Source: Schistocerca nitens (taxonomy: Eukaryota; Arthropoda; Insecta; Orthoptera; Acrididae). From it: DNA of 64,000 nucleotides. Positions 33,057 through 45,338 of this stretch are shown piece by piece. The position numbers were made by a program, and so were the translations under genes. Where the stretch lies: NCBI RefSeq assembly GCF_023898315.1, contig NC_064619.1, forward strand, positions 347,086,650 to 347,150,649, given 5' to 3'. The notes below the pieces were generated by a model. It saw only the letters and a program-made list of their open reading frames with translations, made no database searches and was not told the DNA's origin. Every line of letters starts with the position of its first letter. The stretch's first letter is position 1.

Positions 33057-34205
33057 TACATAAGAACCAAGAGGGAACAATAAGTGTGGGGGGGGGGGGG
33101 GGAATAAGAAAGTGTTCGCATTAAAAAGGGTGTAAGATAAGGAGGTAGCCTATCGTCCATACAGTTTAACCTATAAGTCGACTGACCAATTACGTATATA
33201 AAGGAAAGGTTGACTTGTGGAATTCAAATTATAGGTGAAAGGATATCAATGATGAGATTCGCTGTGACATTCCTATCGTCAGTGAAAGTGAAGAAAAATT
33301 ACAGGACCTGCTGAATGGAATGAACAATCTAATGAGTACACAATATTGATTGAGAGGAAATCGAAGAAAGACGAAAATACTGAGAAGTACCAGAAATAAC
33401 AAAGGCGAGGAACTTAACATTACTTTAGGGATCTCGAAGTAGAGGAAGTTCAGGAATTCTGCTGTCTAGGCAGCAAAATAGCCTATGACGGACGGAGAAA
33501 GCACAACATAAAAAGCATTGTACTAGTATCAAACAGGTCTTAACATGAGGAAGAAATGAATTTTATCCACAGTGGACTATGCTGAACTCCGTAACTGTTC
33601 CTTTATAGGGTGTATAAAAATTGTAACTGGTAGCGGAGATTTTTCTACACCCTATAAAGGATTGGTCACGAAGTTCAAAAGCATCCACTATTGATAAGAT
33701 TCATTTAATGTTACCTAGTCAGGTATTACGAACTGTCAATTGTGACCGATAGTAGAAATTTTTCCACACCCTATTTACGAAGAAATTTCTGAGAATGTAA
33801 GTTTGGAGTACAGAAATGTATGGTGGTGAAACATGTACTGTGGGGAAATCGAAACAGAAGAGAATAGAAGGATTTGAGACTTAGTGCTACAGACTAATAT
33901 TGAAAATTAGTTGAACTGATAAGGTAAGGAATGAGGAGGTTCTGCGTAGAATTGAAGTGGAAAGGAACATACGGATGAGGATGGGACAGGGTGATTGAAC
34001 ATTTGTTAAGACGTCGGAAGTTAACATATATCGTACTGGAGGTAGATGTAGAAAGTAAAAACTGTGGAGGAAGACAGAGATTGGAATACATCGAACAAAT
34101 AATTGAGGACATACGTAGCAGGTGCTACTCTGAGATGAAGAGGTTGGCACAGGAGCAGAGTTCTTGGTGGGCCACATCGACCCAGTCGGTAGACTGATGA
34201 CTCAA
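33057..34205 (+). mobile_element. RTE-like LINE (family A, copy 2), 3' half only
   Basis: The sequence begins abruptly in the middle of RT (KNQEGT block after motif A) and continues through GVR.GGSLS (motif B), a damaged motif C near 33255-33290, and the C-terminal blocks MYVW..EMYGGET and RRQRLEYIEQIIEDI, ending VDS/tgatga at about 34200. A 14-G run at about 33089-33102 and a 221-bp insertion (33558-33778) interrupt it. The matching 5' half lies, inverted, at 49301-50464. Confidence 0.8.
33558..33778. mobile_element. 221-bp MITE-like insertion with 8-bp target duplication
   Basis: gaagaaat flanks the insertion at 33550-33557 and 33779-33786. It is non-coding and contains a strong hairpin around 33611-33663 (ctttatagggtgta pairing with tacaccctataaag), with a third partial copy of that sequence near its right end. 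Eight-base duplications are typical of hAT-type elements. The family is not identified. Confidence 0.6.
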
Positions 34206-34549
34206 AATAGAAAAAGAATATCACATCCCCTATGTGATTGAAGAGAACCAAGGTCGCAGCATAGGTCGTACATTTTCCATTGCAAGAGCGAACTAAAGAA
34301 TCTCTGGTGCAGTGGTAAATCTAGATATTAATGTCTGCTATAACGTTATCAGAGTCTGAAGCTGTGTTTATTAGTTATGTGCACCCTACATTTCAATACA
34401 CTTTCGGTTTTATATCACAAGGTGTTTATTCAAGAATCGCAGTTTCATGGCAGTTAAGCTATATTTATTAACTGTTAAGCTACAGTAGGTTTATCAGCAA
34501 GGAAGAACTATTTATGCCATAAACTGGTGGACGGATGAATCATAATACA
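34206..34549. other. No recognisable gene
   Basis: Nothing identified between the RTE fragment and the SINE. Confidence 0.45.
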
Positions 34550-34560
34550 TTAGCACAGGT

Positions 34561-34801
34561 GTCTGCTCCCGGTAGCTGAGTGGTCAGTGCGACAGAATGT
34601 CAATCCTAAGGGCCCAGGTTTGATTCCCGGCTGGGTCGGAGATTTTCTCTGCGCATGGACTGGGTGTTTTGCTGTCCTAATCATTATCATTTCATCCCCA
34701 TTGACGCGCAAGTCGCCGGAGTGGCGTCAAATCGAAAGACTTGCACCCGGGGGAACGGTCTACCCGACGGGAGGTCCTATTCACACGACATTTAATTTAA
34801 T
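34561..34801 (+). mobile_element. tRNA-derived SINE (second family), 11-bp target duplication
   Basis: The head has an A box tagctgagtggtcag and a B box ggtttgattcc. The body contains ggtcggagattttctctgc, cccattgacgcgcaagtcgc and gaacggtctacccgacgg, and it ends in an attta-rich tail. ttagcacaggt flanks it at 34550-34560 and 34802-34812. Confidence 0.92.
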
Positions 34802-34812
34802 TTAGCACAGGT

Positions 34813-35744
34813 AGCATATGTAACGGAATATTTCATTTATCGTCAGGGAAGTGACTACTATGACAGCTGAGAATTTGATTTGGTATTTAGTGTCCAATGT
34901 ACTCTATAGAAGCTGCAGTGTTACAAAAACCGGTATATATCCATCGCTCCATCGCTACCCAATAAATCACAATATTAACCGACATACAGTTTATCCCTAA
35001 CCCATAGTGCCAAAAGGTTACAAAAGCTAGATTATTCTGAACTGTGGGAAAAAAAAGAAAAAAAAGGAGACGGAAATATGTAACATCATGAAGTATGAGT
35101 TCTTTAATGTGCAATTTATGTTTAGAAGTGTTCGTAAAATACTTATACTTCATACCAAAAAAGTGACGTTGGTGCTGCAGCTTTGAAAAGCAATGCACAG
35201 TTGTCAGCAACATGTTCACGCTGGAGCTTAACACTGTTTACAGTTCTGGACAAGTTGACAAAAATGGGCCGTTACTCATTGCAGGAGTATCTGTGTAATT
35301 AGTGAATGCCTCAACAGGGTGTGGAAAGCAGAAAACAGTAGCAATAAACAGAGAAAAATTTCGCAGCAGGGGAACACGTAGTGGAAGAAATACGTATCCG
35401 TGGGCAGAAAGTTACGAAAAAATAGGTCATTTACGAACAAGATAGTTGACTGCAATAATCGACAAAGAATTGTTCGCTCATTATTATTTGTGAGGATGTA
35501 GGTGGCGTTGGAGAAAATTTTTCACTAAGCACACATCAACTTGCCTCTAGAGTACCCACATGAAAAATACAATATGGAGAGTACTGGTGAATCAGATATT
35601 ACATCTCTGACATACATAACGTGCGCATTCAATCGGTCCAAATGATTTTGAATATTTCTATTTTTTCTGTAAGTATATTATACTGTACAGTTTTACAGTA
35701 CTACACATAGAGTTTATCTTGTTCCTAGTTACGGCCTGTTCCAT
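34813..35744. other. No recognisable gene
   Basis: A 115-codon minus-strand frame (34887-35234) is present but shows no motif and a biased composition; I regard it as chance. Confidence 0.4.
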
Positions 35745-36080
35745 CCCGCTCGGTTAGCCGTGAGTGATGAAGGCCGGCTATCAGGACTGGGAGGTGCGCC
35801 AACCACGGATAGAACCTGTCCAGCGGACTGATGAGAATACCGGGGTGGTAGCAAAGTCCCTCCTCAGTTACATGATACCCAAACATTTAGCAATATATCA
35901 CACTCTTTCACATGAACAATACTGCACATTCAAGATGAGACATACACATTCGGCCCCAGGAGGTAAGAGGGTGACGACAGAGAGAGCACGCTTTAGATTA
36001 ACCATGCAAATTCGTTAATGACCATGCCTACCCTGCGTAGATACCGGACAAAGGAACAAAGAAAATGAGAAGATAAAGAC
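35745..36080 (+). mobile_element. Decayed tRNA-derived SINE (third family)
   Basis: The start cccgctcggttagccgtg and the later ggcggactgatgagaa, cctcagttac and ggaggtaagagggtgacgac match in order a long locust SINE family that I remember. It ends near gataccggacaaaggaacaa. It is heavily diverged and no target duplication is visible. Confidence 0.55.
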
Positions 36081-38735
36081 AAGTAGAGTTTTAAGACGGT
36101 AGACGTCAGGACCATTAGCCTAATCTTACAAGGATAAGAAACTAGCTAGTTGCGCCTCCAACTCGATATCTACAAGGAGTGATCAGGAAAGTGTAGGCCT
36201 CACTCTTGCGTAGCCACGCTACCAACTGTTGCGAAGGCGGTATTCGGTTCTGTGGCAAGTAAAGAGAGTTACTCCCTGTCACCTATTTCAACCTCACAAT
36301 GGCCTTATATCATGCTACGATTCATTCTGCCGTTATTAGCAGTGGTTTTTCCGATATTGTAATGTCAATCATGGTTTAGTACTATGTCAAAAATTACGCT
36401 GTAGTAGGTCGATAAGTTTTTTTACATTCATTAATATTATAAAATCGTTATGTATAAAAAGAAAGAGAATTTATTTGTTGTATGAGAAGCGAACAACACA
36501 AAACACACACAGCCATACAGAACACAGGGGACATTAAAGGATTCTCCCCAAAAGGAACAGAAACTACAACGCTCGGGGGTCAGTTGGAAACGATACATCA
36601 ACGGCCAATATTTCCAGTTGAGAAGCACGAACACAAATTTAAATAATCAGATACAGTCCCAGTACTATAATGAAATGTTTTATGAAATAATTTTGAATAA
36701 ATTACAAAGGAAATATAATGATTATACTCGTATCCGAAATTCCGTGCCAAGTATATTAAGCGGAATCAGAACAGATAACCTAGTCCGTTAGAAGGAAGAA
36801 GATTTGACGATAAACGGGAGATTTGCCTATTTGACGTCCATCGACCATGATGTCACTGACAAAGTACAGCGGACACGAATATCTCAGATTTAAAGGCACA
36901 TGATGACATTTGTTGTAATCAGATTAGAAGAAGAAAACTATGTGCCACCACCCTCACGAACGGAGAGTGAGAAGGAAGGGGATGTAACTCGGTACCAGAT
37001 GACAAGCTTCTCCTCTCGACCAAGCAATGTTCCATCTTACTCGCTTCGCGTTGGCTCATTTCACAGACACAGAGCTAGAAAATTTCGAGTTTATCTTTGT
37101 CATTCGGTGCACAGTCTGATTATTATAAAAAGAATGCCACCACCAAACAGTTCTTTCTAGTTCAAGAACTGGCAACAAAATTGGTTCCAATGTCAATGCA
37201 TCCTTCTGTAATCTTTAAGTCTAATATTGCCGCACAGATTATAGCTATGACATTCATAATGGAATCCATTGTTCAATGGTCTATCAGCAAAACGTATTCG
37301 GGCAAAATTATTTAAGCAAGCAGTTAAGTAAAATAATTTCGTGGTCTGGGTCCCGTATAAAGGGCAGTAGATATTCCGCTAGCCTCCACCACCCAAATCC
37401 TTCAAGAGTGGCATGGGACTGGGCAGGTCCAGCCACCGTCTGTTCACTAGAGCGCATTAGAAAATCGTCCTCGTTCTTGTGTCTCTTACCAGTTTCATCT
37501 GTTGTATGTGGATCGATAACGTGACTGCCAAGAGTGAAGGAAAGACTGCTTTTGTGCGACAGGAATACTTGTGCTTAGTGAAATATACTCTGAATTACAG
37601 ATTTAACTAATCCATATACGTGTGTCAGAATTCTCAAACTGTACCAGTATCATGGTGCAAAATCTGCCTAGAAGATTTCGTTCGCTTTTGAAGACTTTGG
37701 CGTCTCTCATAGAGGAACTTGATAGCACAATCAACCAGCTGTAGAGTTAAAGATATAATAACCTTTTCCCATTGTCGACAAATATAAATTTGTCTTCTTC
37801 AGAAGGAAAATGGACCTATTGAAAATATAATTACAACCAGAGGAGGAACCAAATTCGATGAAGAAGAATTACAATAATTCTTATAAGAGTTTACTCACTC
37901 GGAAAACCACATATTGACATAAACTAATACTTAAGCTGTGAAGCTCTTGTCTAGTACAATGCGCATCTCACCCACAGATATCTAGAACTGAATTGCATAA
38001 TTGAAGGTAATAGTCCAATACTGTACGGCTTTGTCGTAAATCTTTAAAATGAAACACACGTGGCACTGTCCCCAGCAGAAATTTAGTGTGGCACACACAA
38101 GGCTAGTGCATGAGCCAGCGGTCTATAATGTGCAGTCACTGGCAGCAACAGGTAGACTGTAGCAGGTGGTGCTTACTACACGATAGAGTGCGCGCATACA
38201 AGCACTGAGCAGCTAATGCCTGATTCAGCTAATAAATGGTTAATAGCTGAATTTAAAACAATATGAAACTAATGAAAATAGGAATAAGGGAGTGGGAGAA
38301 GGAAGTAGTTAAATTCAAACGACATATAATGAGAAATCACGCTCAGGTAAATAGTTCTAATTACTTCCATAAGTGTGCATAGAGCAACACGAGAAGACCT
38401 TGTGAAAAAATGTGGGAACGTGCCAAGTAAAAAATATCAAGCTAATACAGTTCCTAAAATATGCTAATATATTGTTACTCGATAAAAACCGTGCACTGCA
38501 CCCATTAAACCGAACAATCCACACAATTACTCGTACTTTCTCAGTATCTAAACGAACCGCATGATGCTGCAGTAACGTATGTCGAGCTGTGTTAGTCAGT
38601 GAGTAATTAACAAGAAAGGAAAGATACTTATAAGAAAGAAAGTAACAGATTAAAATACGAGCAAAAACGTCGTGGGGAGAGGGAGAGGAGGTAATTAGAA
38701 TCTATGAAGTAACAACTAGGGAAAGTAGCCGTGAA
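36081..38735. other. Unexplained sequence, no recognisable gene
   Basis: The longest repeat-free stretch in the window (about 2.65 kb). No frame exceeds 90 codons and none shows a domain. No inverted termini or simple repeats were found. It may be unique intergenic DNA. Confidence 0.45.
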
Positions 38736-38745
38736 TGAAAAGTAT

Positions 38746-41040
38746 GTTGTTGTTGTGGTCTTCAGTCCTGAGACTGGTTTGATGCAGCTCTCCATGCTAC
38801 TCTATCCTGTGCAAGCTTCTTCATCTCCCAGTACTTACTGCAACCTACATCCTTCTGAATCTGCTTAGTGTATTGATCTCTTGGTCTCCCTCTACGATTT
38901 TTACCCTCCACGCTGCCCTCCAATGCTAAATTTGGGATCCCTTGATGCCTCAAAACATGTCCTACCAACCGATCCCTTCTTCTGGTCAAGTTGTGCCACA
39001 AACTTCTCTTCTCTCCAATCCTATTCAATACCTCCTCATTAGTTACGTGATCTACCCACCTTATCTTCAGCATTCTTCTGTAGCACCACATTTCGAAAGC
39101 TTCTATTCTCTTCTTGTCCAAACTAGTTATCGTCCATGTCTCACTTCCATACATGGCTACACTCCATACAAATACTTTCAGAAACGACTTCCTGACACCT
39201 AAATCTATACTCGATGTTAACAAATTTCTCTTCTTCAGAAACGCTTTCCTTGCCATTGCCAGTTTACATTTTATATCCTCTCTACTTCGACAGTCATGAG
39301 TTATTTTACTGCCTAAATAGCAAAACTCCTTTACTACTTTAAGTGTCTCATTTCCTAATCTAATTCCCTCAGCATCACCCGACTTAATTTGAATACATTC
39401 CATTATCCTCGTTTTGCTTTTGTTGATTTTCATCTTATATCCTCCTTTCAAGACACTGTCCATTCCGTTCAACTGTTCTTCCAAGTCCTTTGCTGTCTCT
39501 GACAGAATTACAATGTCATCGGCGAACCTCAAAGTTTTTACTTCTTCTCCATGAATTTTAATACCTACTCCGAATTTTTCTTTTGTTTCCTTTACTGCTT
39601 GCTCAATATACAGATTGAATAACATCGGGGAGAGGCTACAACCCTGTCTCACTCCTTTCCCAACCACTGCTTCCCTTTCATGCCCCTCGACTCTTATAAC
39701 TGCCATCTGGTTTCTGTACAAATTGTAAATAGCCTTTCGCTCCCTGTATTTTACCCCTGCCACCTTCAGAATTTGAAAGAGAGTATTCCAGTCAACATTG
39801 TCAAAAGCTTTCTCTAAGTCTACAAATGCTAGAAACGTAGGTTTGCCTTTTCTTAATCTTTCTTCCAAGATAAGTCGTAAGGTCAGTATTGCCTCACGTG
39901 TTCCAACATTCCTACGGAATCCAAACTGATCTTCCCCGAGGTCAGCTTCTACCAGTTTTTCCATTCGTCTGTAAAGAATTCGTGTTAGTATTTTGCAGCT
40001 GTGACTTATTAAACTGATAGTTCGGTAATTTTCACATCTGTCAACACCTGCTTTCTTTGGGATTGGAATTATTATATTCTTCTTGAAGTCTGAGGGTATT
40101 TCGCCCGTCTCATACATCGTGCTCACCAGATGGTAGAGTTTTGTCATGACTGGCTCTCCCGAGGCCATCAGTAGTTCTAGTGGAATGTTGTCTACTCCCG
40201 GGGCCTTGTTTCGACTCAGGTCTTTCAGTGCTCTGTCAAACTCTTCACGCAGTATCTTATCTCCCATTTCATCTTCATCTACATCCTCTTCCATTTCCAT
40301 AATATTGTCCTCAAGAACATCTCCCTTGTATAAACCCTCTATATACTCCTTCCACCTTTCTACCTTCCCTTCTTTGCTTAGAACTGGGTTTCCATCTGAG
40401 CTCTTGATATTCATACAAGTGGTTCTCTTCTCTCCAAAGGTCTCTTTAATTTTCCTGTAGGCAGTATCTATCTTACCCCTAGTGAGACAAGCCTCTACAT
40501 CCTTACATTTGTCCTCTAGCCATCCCTGCTTAGCCATTTTGCACTTCCTGTCGATCTCATTTTTGAGACGTTTGTATTCCTTTTTGCCTGCTTCATTTAC
40601 TGCATTTTTATATTTTCTCCTTTCATCAATTAAATTCAATATTTCTTCTGTTACCCAAGGATTTCTATTAGCCCTCGTCTTTTTACCTACTTGATCGTCT
40701 GCTGCCTTCACCACTTCATCCCTCAGAGCTACCCATTCTTCTTCTACTGTATTTCTTTCCCCCATTCCTGTCAATTGTTCCCTTATGCTCTCCCTGAAAC
40801 TCTCTACAACCTCTGGTTCTTTCAGTTTATCCAGGTCCCATCTCCTTAAATTCCCACCTTTTTGCAGTTTCTTCAGTTTCAATCTGCAGTTCATAACCAA
40901 TAGATTGTGGTCAGAATCCACATCTGCCCCAGGAAATGTCTTACAATTTAAAACCTGGTTCCTAAATCTCTGTCTTACCATTATATAATATATCTGAAAC
41001 CTGTCAGTATCTCCTGGCTTCTTCCATGTATACAGCCTCC
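38746..41040 (-). mobile_element. RTE-like LINE (family B), young 5'-truncated insertion
   Basis: The perfect 10-bp duplication tgaaaagtat at 38736-38745 and 41041-41050 defines the element exactly. The 3' end on the minus strand is an acaacaacaac tail at 38746-38757. The 5' end falls inside the endonuclease, as expected from incomplete reverse transcription. The coding frame is open for the full length. It is related to, but distinct from, family A. Confidence 0.93.
38762..41040 (-). CDS. RTE-like ORF2 fragment: C-terminal endonuclease, RT and C-terminal domain, open
   Basis: The frame enters at the truncation point with RRLYTWKKPGDTDRF, the last third of the endonuclease, and passes an internal ATG at 40981. 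Counting from that Met it is 739 residues. Visible blocks: SDH of the endonuclease (23-25), RT start APGVDNIPLELL (about 260-271), GFRRNVGTREA (354-364), motif A FVDLEKAFD (386-394), motif B GVRQGCSLSPMLFN (443-456), motif C RFADDIVIL (485-493), and the C-terminal MWCYRRMLKIRW and GRPRDQY region. No stop or frameshift is visible. In a full element this protein nicks the target and copies the RNA; here the missing endonuclease N-terminus and promoter make the copy unable to move on its own. Confidence 0.92.
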
Positions 41041-41050
41041 TGAAAAGTAT

Positions 41051-41756
41051 AATGTGTGAAAAAACTAAAATTGAATGGAATTAGCATCCTGAGGAAAGCA
41101 AAACAAATGCAGCGTAAACTGCTAGAATAGTGAGTGCAAACGAAAATGTGTAAAACCGCACTCAACAGTTCATACATAACATGAAAGAATAAGATACTTA
41201 AAAAAGGTATAAGGAGACTGAAATACGATGATAAACGCGAGGGGATACGCAGGTGAGGGGAACTAAATGGGTACATTAGATATGAAAAATTAAAAGAGTT
41301 TATACGTGGACCGTTGTTGAAGCGCAGCCATGATTAAAAATTTTTTAAAAATATTCTCTTATATGTCCTCTACATCGTACTTTTTAAAACAGCGTACTGG
41401 AGTGACTTTACGAGATTACAAGAGTGGAAAAGTATCACTTGGGGGTTGCAGTCTAGAGATTTCTTGCGCACACATTAGAAGTTCCTCCCAAATCACTTCG
41501 ACTACACTGTTCTCATGAAAAATTTATCGTATATTCATTTTTATTTCTTCTTTATTTCAAGTTCGTGCATAACAAGCATGGAGCAAATGATTTTATTTGA
41601 TTTGCTCTCTCTTTCTGGATCAACTGATAGTACGCCCTCCAAAGCGGTCAAATTTTGGGGACAGTCTGCCCCGAGACTAATAGAATACTGTTCCACATTT
41701 ATATTAGGTAGAGACATTATAAAATAGTGGTGCGTTTCACGCATCAATAGGCACTG
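41051..41756. other. No recognisable gene
   Basis: AT-rich sequence. Several frames of 60-127 codons exist, but the longest (minus strand, 41541-41924) overlaps the reverse of the Jockey-like RT and has no motif of its own. Confidence 0.45.
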
Positions 41757-43200
41757 CACCGCCAGACACCCTAAGACCAGAGCAATTCGGCTTTTGGAAT
41801 CACCACTCAGCAACACAACTACTCCTCCGCGAAGTCGAACATGTAACACACGGCTACAATATGAACAAAGCCACAGAGGCCATGTTTCCTGGACATCGAA
41901 AAAGCTTTCGACCGTCTTTGGCACAACGGCCTTATACGCAAACTAAGCGAAGCCAGTTTCCCGGACGGTCTCGTACGTCGCATACACTCATACCTCACGA
42001 ACAGATGTTTCAACACTGAAGTGCAGGGCAAACATTTGACACCACACGGTATCCAAGCTGGAGTACCCCAGGGAAGCATCCTAGGGCCCATCTTATAGAA
42101 CCTGTACATTAACGACTTCCCAGCAACACAAAACACGTTAGCCATCTACGCGAAAGACACAGCCATCCTTGAGCAAGACAGGAAACCGTCACGAATACAG
42201 ACAGCACTCAGAACTGCCGAGCCTTGGTTGGAACGGTGGCGTTTTAAAATAAACGTAGACAGGTGCGAAGCAGTTCTGTTTACAAGCAGGCCGAAACTAC
42301 TGCACAAACATCAGCACAGTAGACAGATAACACTACATACACGCCCAATAAGTTTCCGAGAGAAAATCAGATATCTCGGTGTCTGGCTGGACCGGAAACA
42401 TACATGCGGTGACCACATCGAATACGTTGCCAACAGATCGCATTCGAGGCTCAGACAACTTTACCTAGTGCTCAACAGGGAAAGCACACTGAATAGGAAG
42501 GTGGCGAGGTCCATCTACATCACACTGATTAGACCTCAGATAACGCTCGCAGCTCTCGTCTGGGGATATGCAGCTCCTACACGCCTGCGCCGCCTGGAGA
42601 TTATACAGAGCAAAGTGCTGTGAATCATTAGCAACGCTACACACGCACCGTGGATCTTCAAAATGAAACCCTCAAGGAAGTATTCAAAAAACACGCCACA
42701 AGACTACACAGGAAATCGAGGCACTCGAAAAATCTTTTCATCCCTACTCTGGGTAACAATGATCACAACCATAGGTGGAAGCATAAGCGGCCAAAGACAC
42801 TAAAAGGTAGGGTATAACCACCTATGACAAGCTAACATACACCAACTAGCGACAAACGTCGGCAAGGCCCTGCATATCAGCAACGTTGACTGGATATACC
42901 AGCTGCTATTAAAGCCCACCAACAGGCTACAACAGGGAAACCGAGCTCGCCCACTGATACGCAAACAAATCGCCAAGATCACCCTACACTGTGCATCTGA
43001 TATATGACCTATCGGACACAAAACGATGATGAACCTAACTGTTACAGGTTTTTGCATGACCTGTCGCAGGCAGCAAGACATCCGGTACTGCTCTTACTAC
43101 CCGACCTAACTATCCAAGAGGTTTTTCTTCCCCCTTGGCTCTTGCCTTGGCACTTTTTTCCCTCTGCACTTCAACCGGTACCCTTCGTTCGATTTTCGAC
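41757..43200 (+). pseudogene. Jockey-like LINE ORF2 (RT), dead
   Basis: The sequence starts in RT with RPEQFGFWNHHSATQ and NMNKATEAMF. A one-base insertion near 41888-41892 shifts the frame before LDIEKAFDRLWHNGL (motif A). GIQAGVPQGSILGPIL (motif B) is followed by a TAG near 42096. The catalytic YADD motif reads YAKD (IYAKDTAIL). From 42228 a clean stretch follows (WRFKINVDRCEAVLF, IRYLGVWLDRK, LIRPQITLAALVWGYAAP) to a stop at 42623. C-terminal sequence then continues out of frame to about 42730, with a 3' region to roughly 43200. Endonuclease and ORF1 are absent. This is a 5'-truncated, mutated copy. Confidence 0.85.
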
Positions 43201-44114
43201 CCAATCTATCTTCAGATGAGCGCGTATTAATAGTTAACCTTAAAGTTAACCTTAACCAGACGTACGCAAATATCGCAGTACCACATACTGCGACCCCTCA
43301 CTTTGCTGAAAACTAACCCTTATGCAGACATGGCAGTAGAACTCGGGCACCACCTTTTCTAAAATATATATATAAAACAGTTTCACCAACTGCGACATGG
43401 TCGCGTATATGAACAGTGATCCAATACTGTCAAATGTTTTTCATTCCAGTCTTTGATCACAGTATGAATTCTTTAAACGATGACCGGTTTCAGTCCGTAA
43501 TGACCATCCTCAGATCTCTAATATACAATTATATACACCTAGTGAGCTGTGTGTCTTCCAACATAATACAGCAATACTAATCAAAATATACTATCGTACA
43601 ACCAGGGAAATGTACAGGAAATACGGTAAAACGAACCTTTTTTACACCATGTCCTAAAGTGATAGCGCCATAATGGCATCGTCAAAACATATAAATATAA
43701 TCAGCGTAGCATCTTCATATAGATCTAAAATAAGGTGTAGAATAGGCCGCATCGTGCACACAGTCATTACTGCAACTGGCTACTGAAGTACAGTAACAAC
43801 CAGAAACCTGTTTGCCTACATCCTCCCTAGATGTCGCAACTGTCGGCTTAGATGTAGTCATCATTTAGGCAAAAAACATAATCTGCTAACAACACATTAG
43901 GTAAAATACATGTAGCAGACTTTTAAAATTGATAACTATCATAGAAACCAATTGTGATACATTAAAAGATGAATATAGTTACCAATATAAAATTATTAAA
44001 AGGAAATATATGAATAGAATAGGACCTATCCATTTTACGGTGAATTTACAGTCAACAATTAATCTACGTATTACACTGCCTGTAGCAATCTATAAATTGC
44101 CGATGAAAGATAAA
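43201..44114. other. Mostly unexplained; possible retroelement end near 43470-43870
   Basis: The stretch 43471-43515 (gatgaccggtttcagtc, then gaccatcctcagatct) is a motif I recall at the ends of insect retroelements. On the minus strand it resembles a hammerhead-type core. The rest is AT-rich without frames of interest. Confidence 0.35.
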
Positions 44115-44183
44115 ATGTGCGCTACAAAATAAGCATATTTTTGAAAAATCGATTTATTTTTAATTTTTGACGTCCTACCGCCC
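44115..44183 (-). mobile_element. End of a TTAA element, matching 28419-28489
   Basis: The 69 bp up to the TTAA at 44184-44187 repeat, inverted, the left end of the Kolobok/Mutator-like element, in the same position of the same Tc1/mariner-like transposase. Beyond 44115 the two loci diverge and no second terminus is found here. Confidence 0.7.
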
Positions 44184-44909
44184 TTAAGCTGAGCCCATAC
44201 GTCCTCCATGGGAATGAGATCGGGTGTCTCAGGTGACTCTGGAGGCCACGGAAGGCACTCAATAATATTCTTTCTCCTTTAAAACCAGCTCTGAATCCTA
44301 ATGCTAGTGTTCGATGGATGATTTTGATGTCGGTAAGTGAGACGTCCTTCAGGGTACCAAAGTCGAGCTCTAGGGCCGATTACATTTTCAAGGAAATGTT
44401 CGTAATATGCTGAATTGAACTTGCCTTGGTTACGTTCTAACGTCCCTGCACCCATGTAAGACATCCAGCCCCAACATTTAATACTTATGAGTCCATAGTA
44501 GTGCATGTGGCCGCGAAGCGCGCCTCATATCGTTGCGGAACTCAACAATTGCTTGTCTATTCACGGCTTGTTCGTTAGACAACGGTTCTTTGATAACAGT
44601 ACAACGGGACGTGATTGTATGGTGCTTTAATTTTCTGAGAGCAGTTCTCGAGGAGGCCGAGAAATGTGAAGCTCTCCTCAGTGCGTGGATGAGTGATAAA
44701 GGAGCATTCTGGGCAGCCCTGAACAATTCTTCATCTCGTCTTCGTGTAGAGACTCGCGATATTCCAGGTACAGGGCGTTTCGCTACCTCACCATTAACTC
44801 TAAATCGTCTAATCCATCTCCACGTTGTGAAAGCCCTAATACCAAAACGACGACCTGCCTCAGATGCACTAACACGTTTTCAAAGAGAGCGAACATTCAC
44901 ATCAGCCAT
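44184..44909 (-). pseudogene. Tc1/mariner-like transposase, N-terminal and central part
   Basis: From the ATG at 44909 it reads ADVNVRSL, a stop, then KRVSASEAGRRFGIRAFTTW and WIRRFRVNGEVAKRPVPG, an HTH-bearing region. RRRDEELFRAAQNAPLSL and RTALRKLK follow, down to ALLWTHKY and a stop at 44478-44480. A second frame carries WMSYMGAGTLERNQGKFNSA and RLTYRHQNHPSNT. As at 28 kb, Gln occupies the second catalytic Asp position. The first catalytic block is not clearly readable. Dead. Confidence 0.75.
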
Positions 44910-45242
44910 TTCGAAGCAGACCTATGCCATATGCCAATCAGCTATCACTATTATGAAATGGAATCTTTTGGAAGAATGTGGAACCAAGGAAACGCTGTAA
45001 GTGCACAACTTGTATAGGGAATTCAGGTTTAAAATATTACCTGAATAGCTCTAAATTGAAAAAAAGAAGGAAAAATAATTGACTCCAGTCAGATCAGAAA
45101 GCTCGACCTTTACGTTCTTAAACCGTGAGTCTATCCAACTTTTTTTTTTTTCTCAATTGGTCGTGTTTGATCGTGGATTTATGTTCACATCTAACTAAGT
45201 TTAATCTCCAAAAACAAAGGAAACAAAAATCATATCTGCCCC
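44184..45242 (-). mobile_element. Tc1/mariner-like transposon, inverted duplicate of the 27.8-kb locus
   Basis: The minus strand repeats 27811-28418 and also keeps about 450 bp lost there. The terminus ggggcagatatgattttt is at 45242 with TA at 45243-45244. The shared sequence continues a further 44 bp or so outside the element (to about 45290). The C-terminal half of the transposase is absent on this side. Confidence 0.78.
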
Positions 45243-45338
45243 TACTTGGCACCAGCACTTTAACTTTACTATAAAAAAGGGGAAATGAACTATCATTCTT
45301 CAGGCATTACCCGTAACTATCCTCGAAAATTCTCCCAG

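Noticed and set aside
34887..35234. 115-codon minus-strand frame
   Set aside because: No recognisable domain and biased hydrophobic composition; most likely chance.
41541..41924. 127-codon minus-strand frame
   Set aside because: It partly overlaps the reverse of the Jockey-like RT and lacks any domain.
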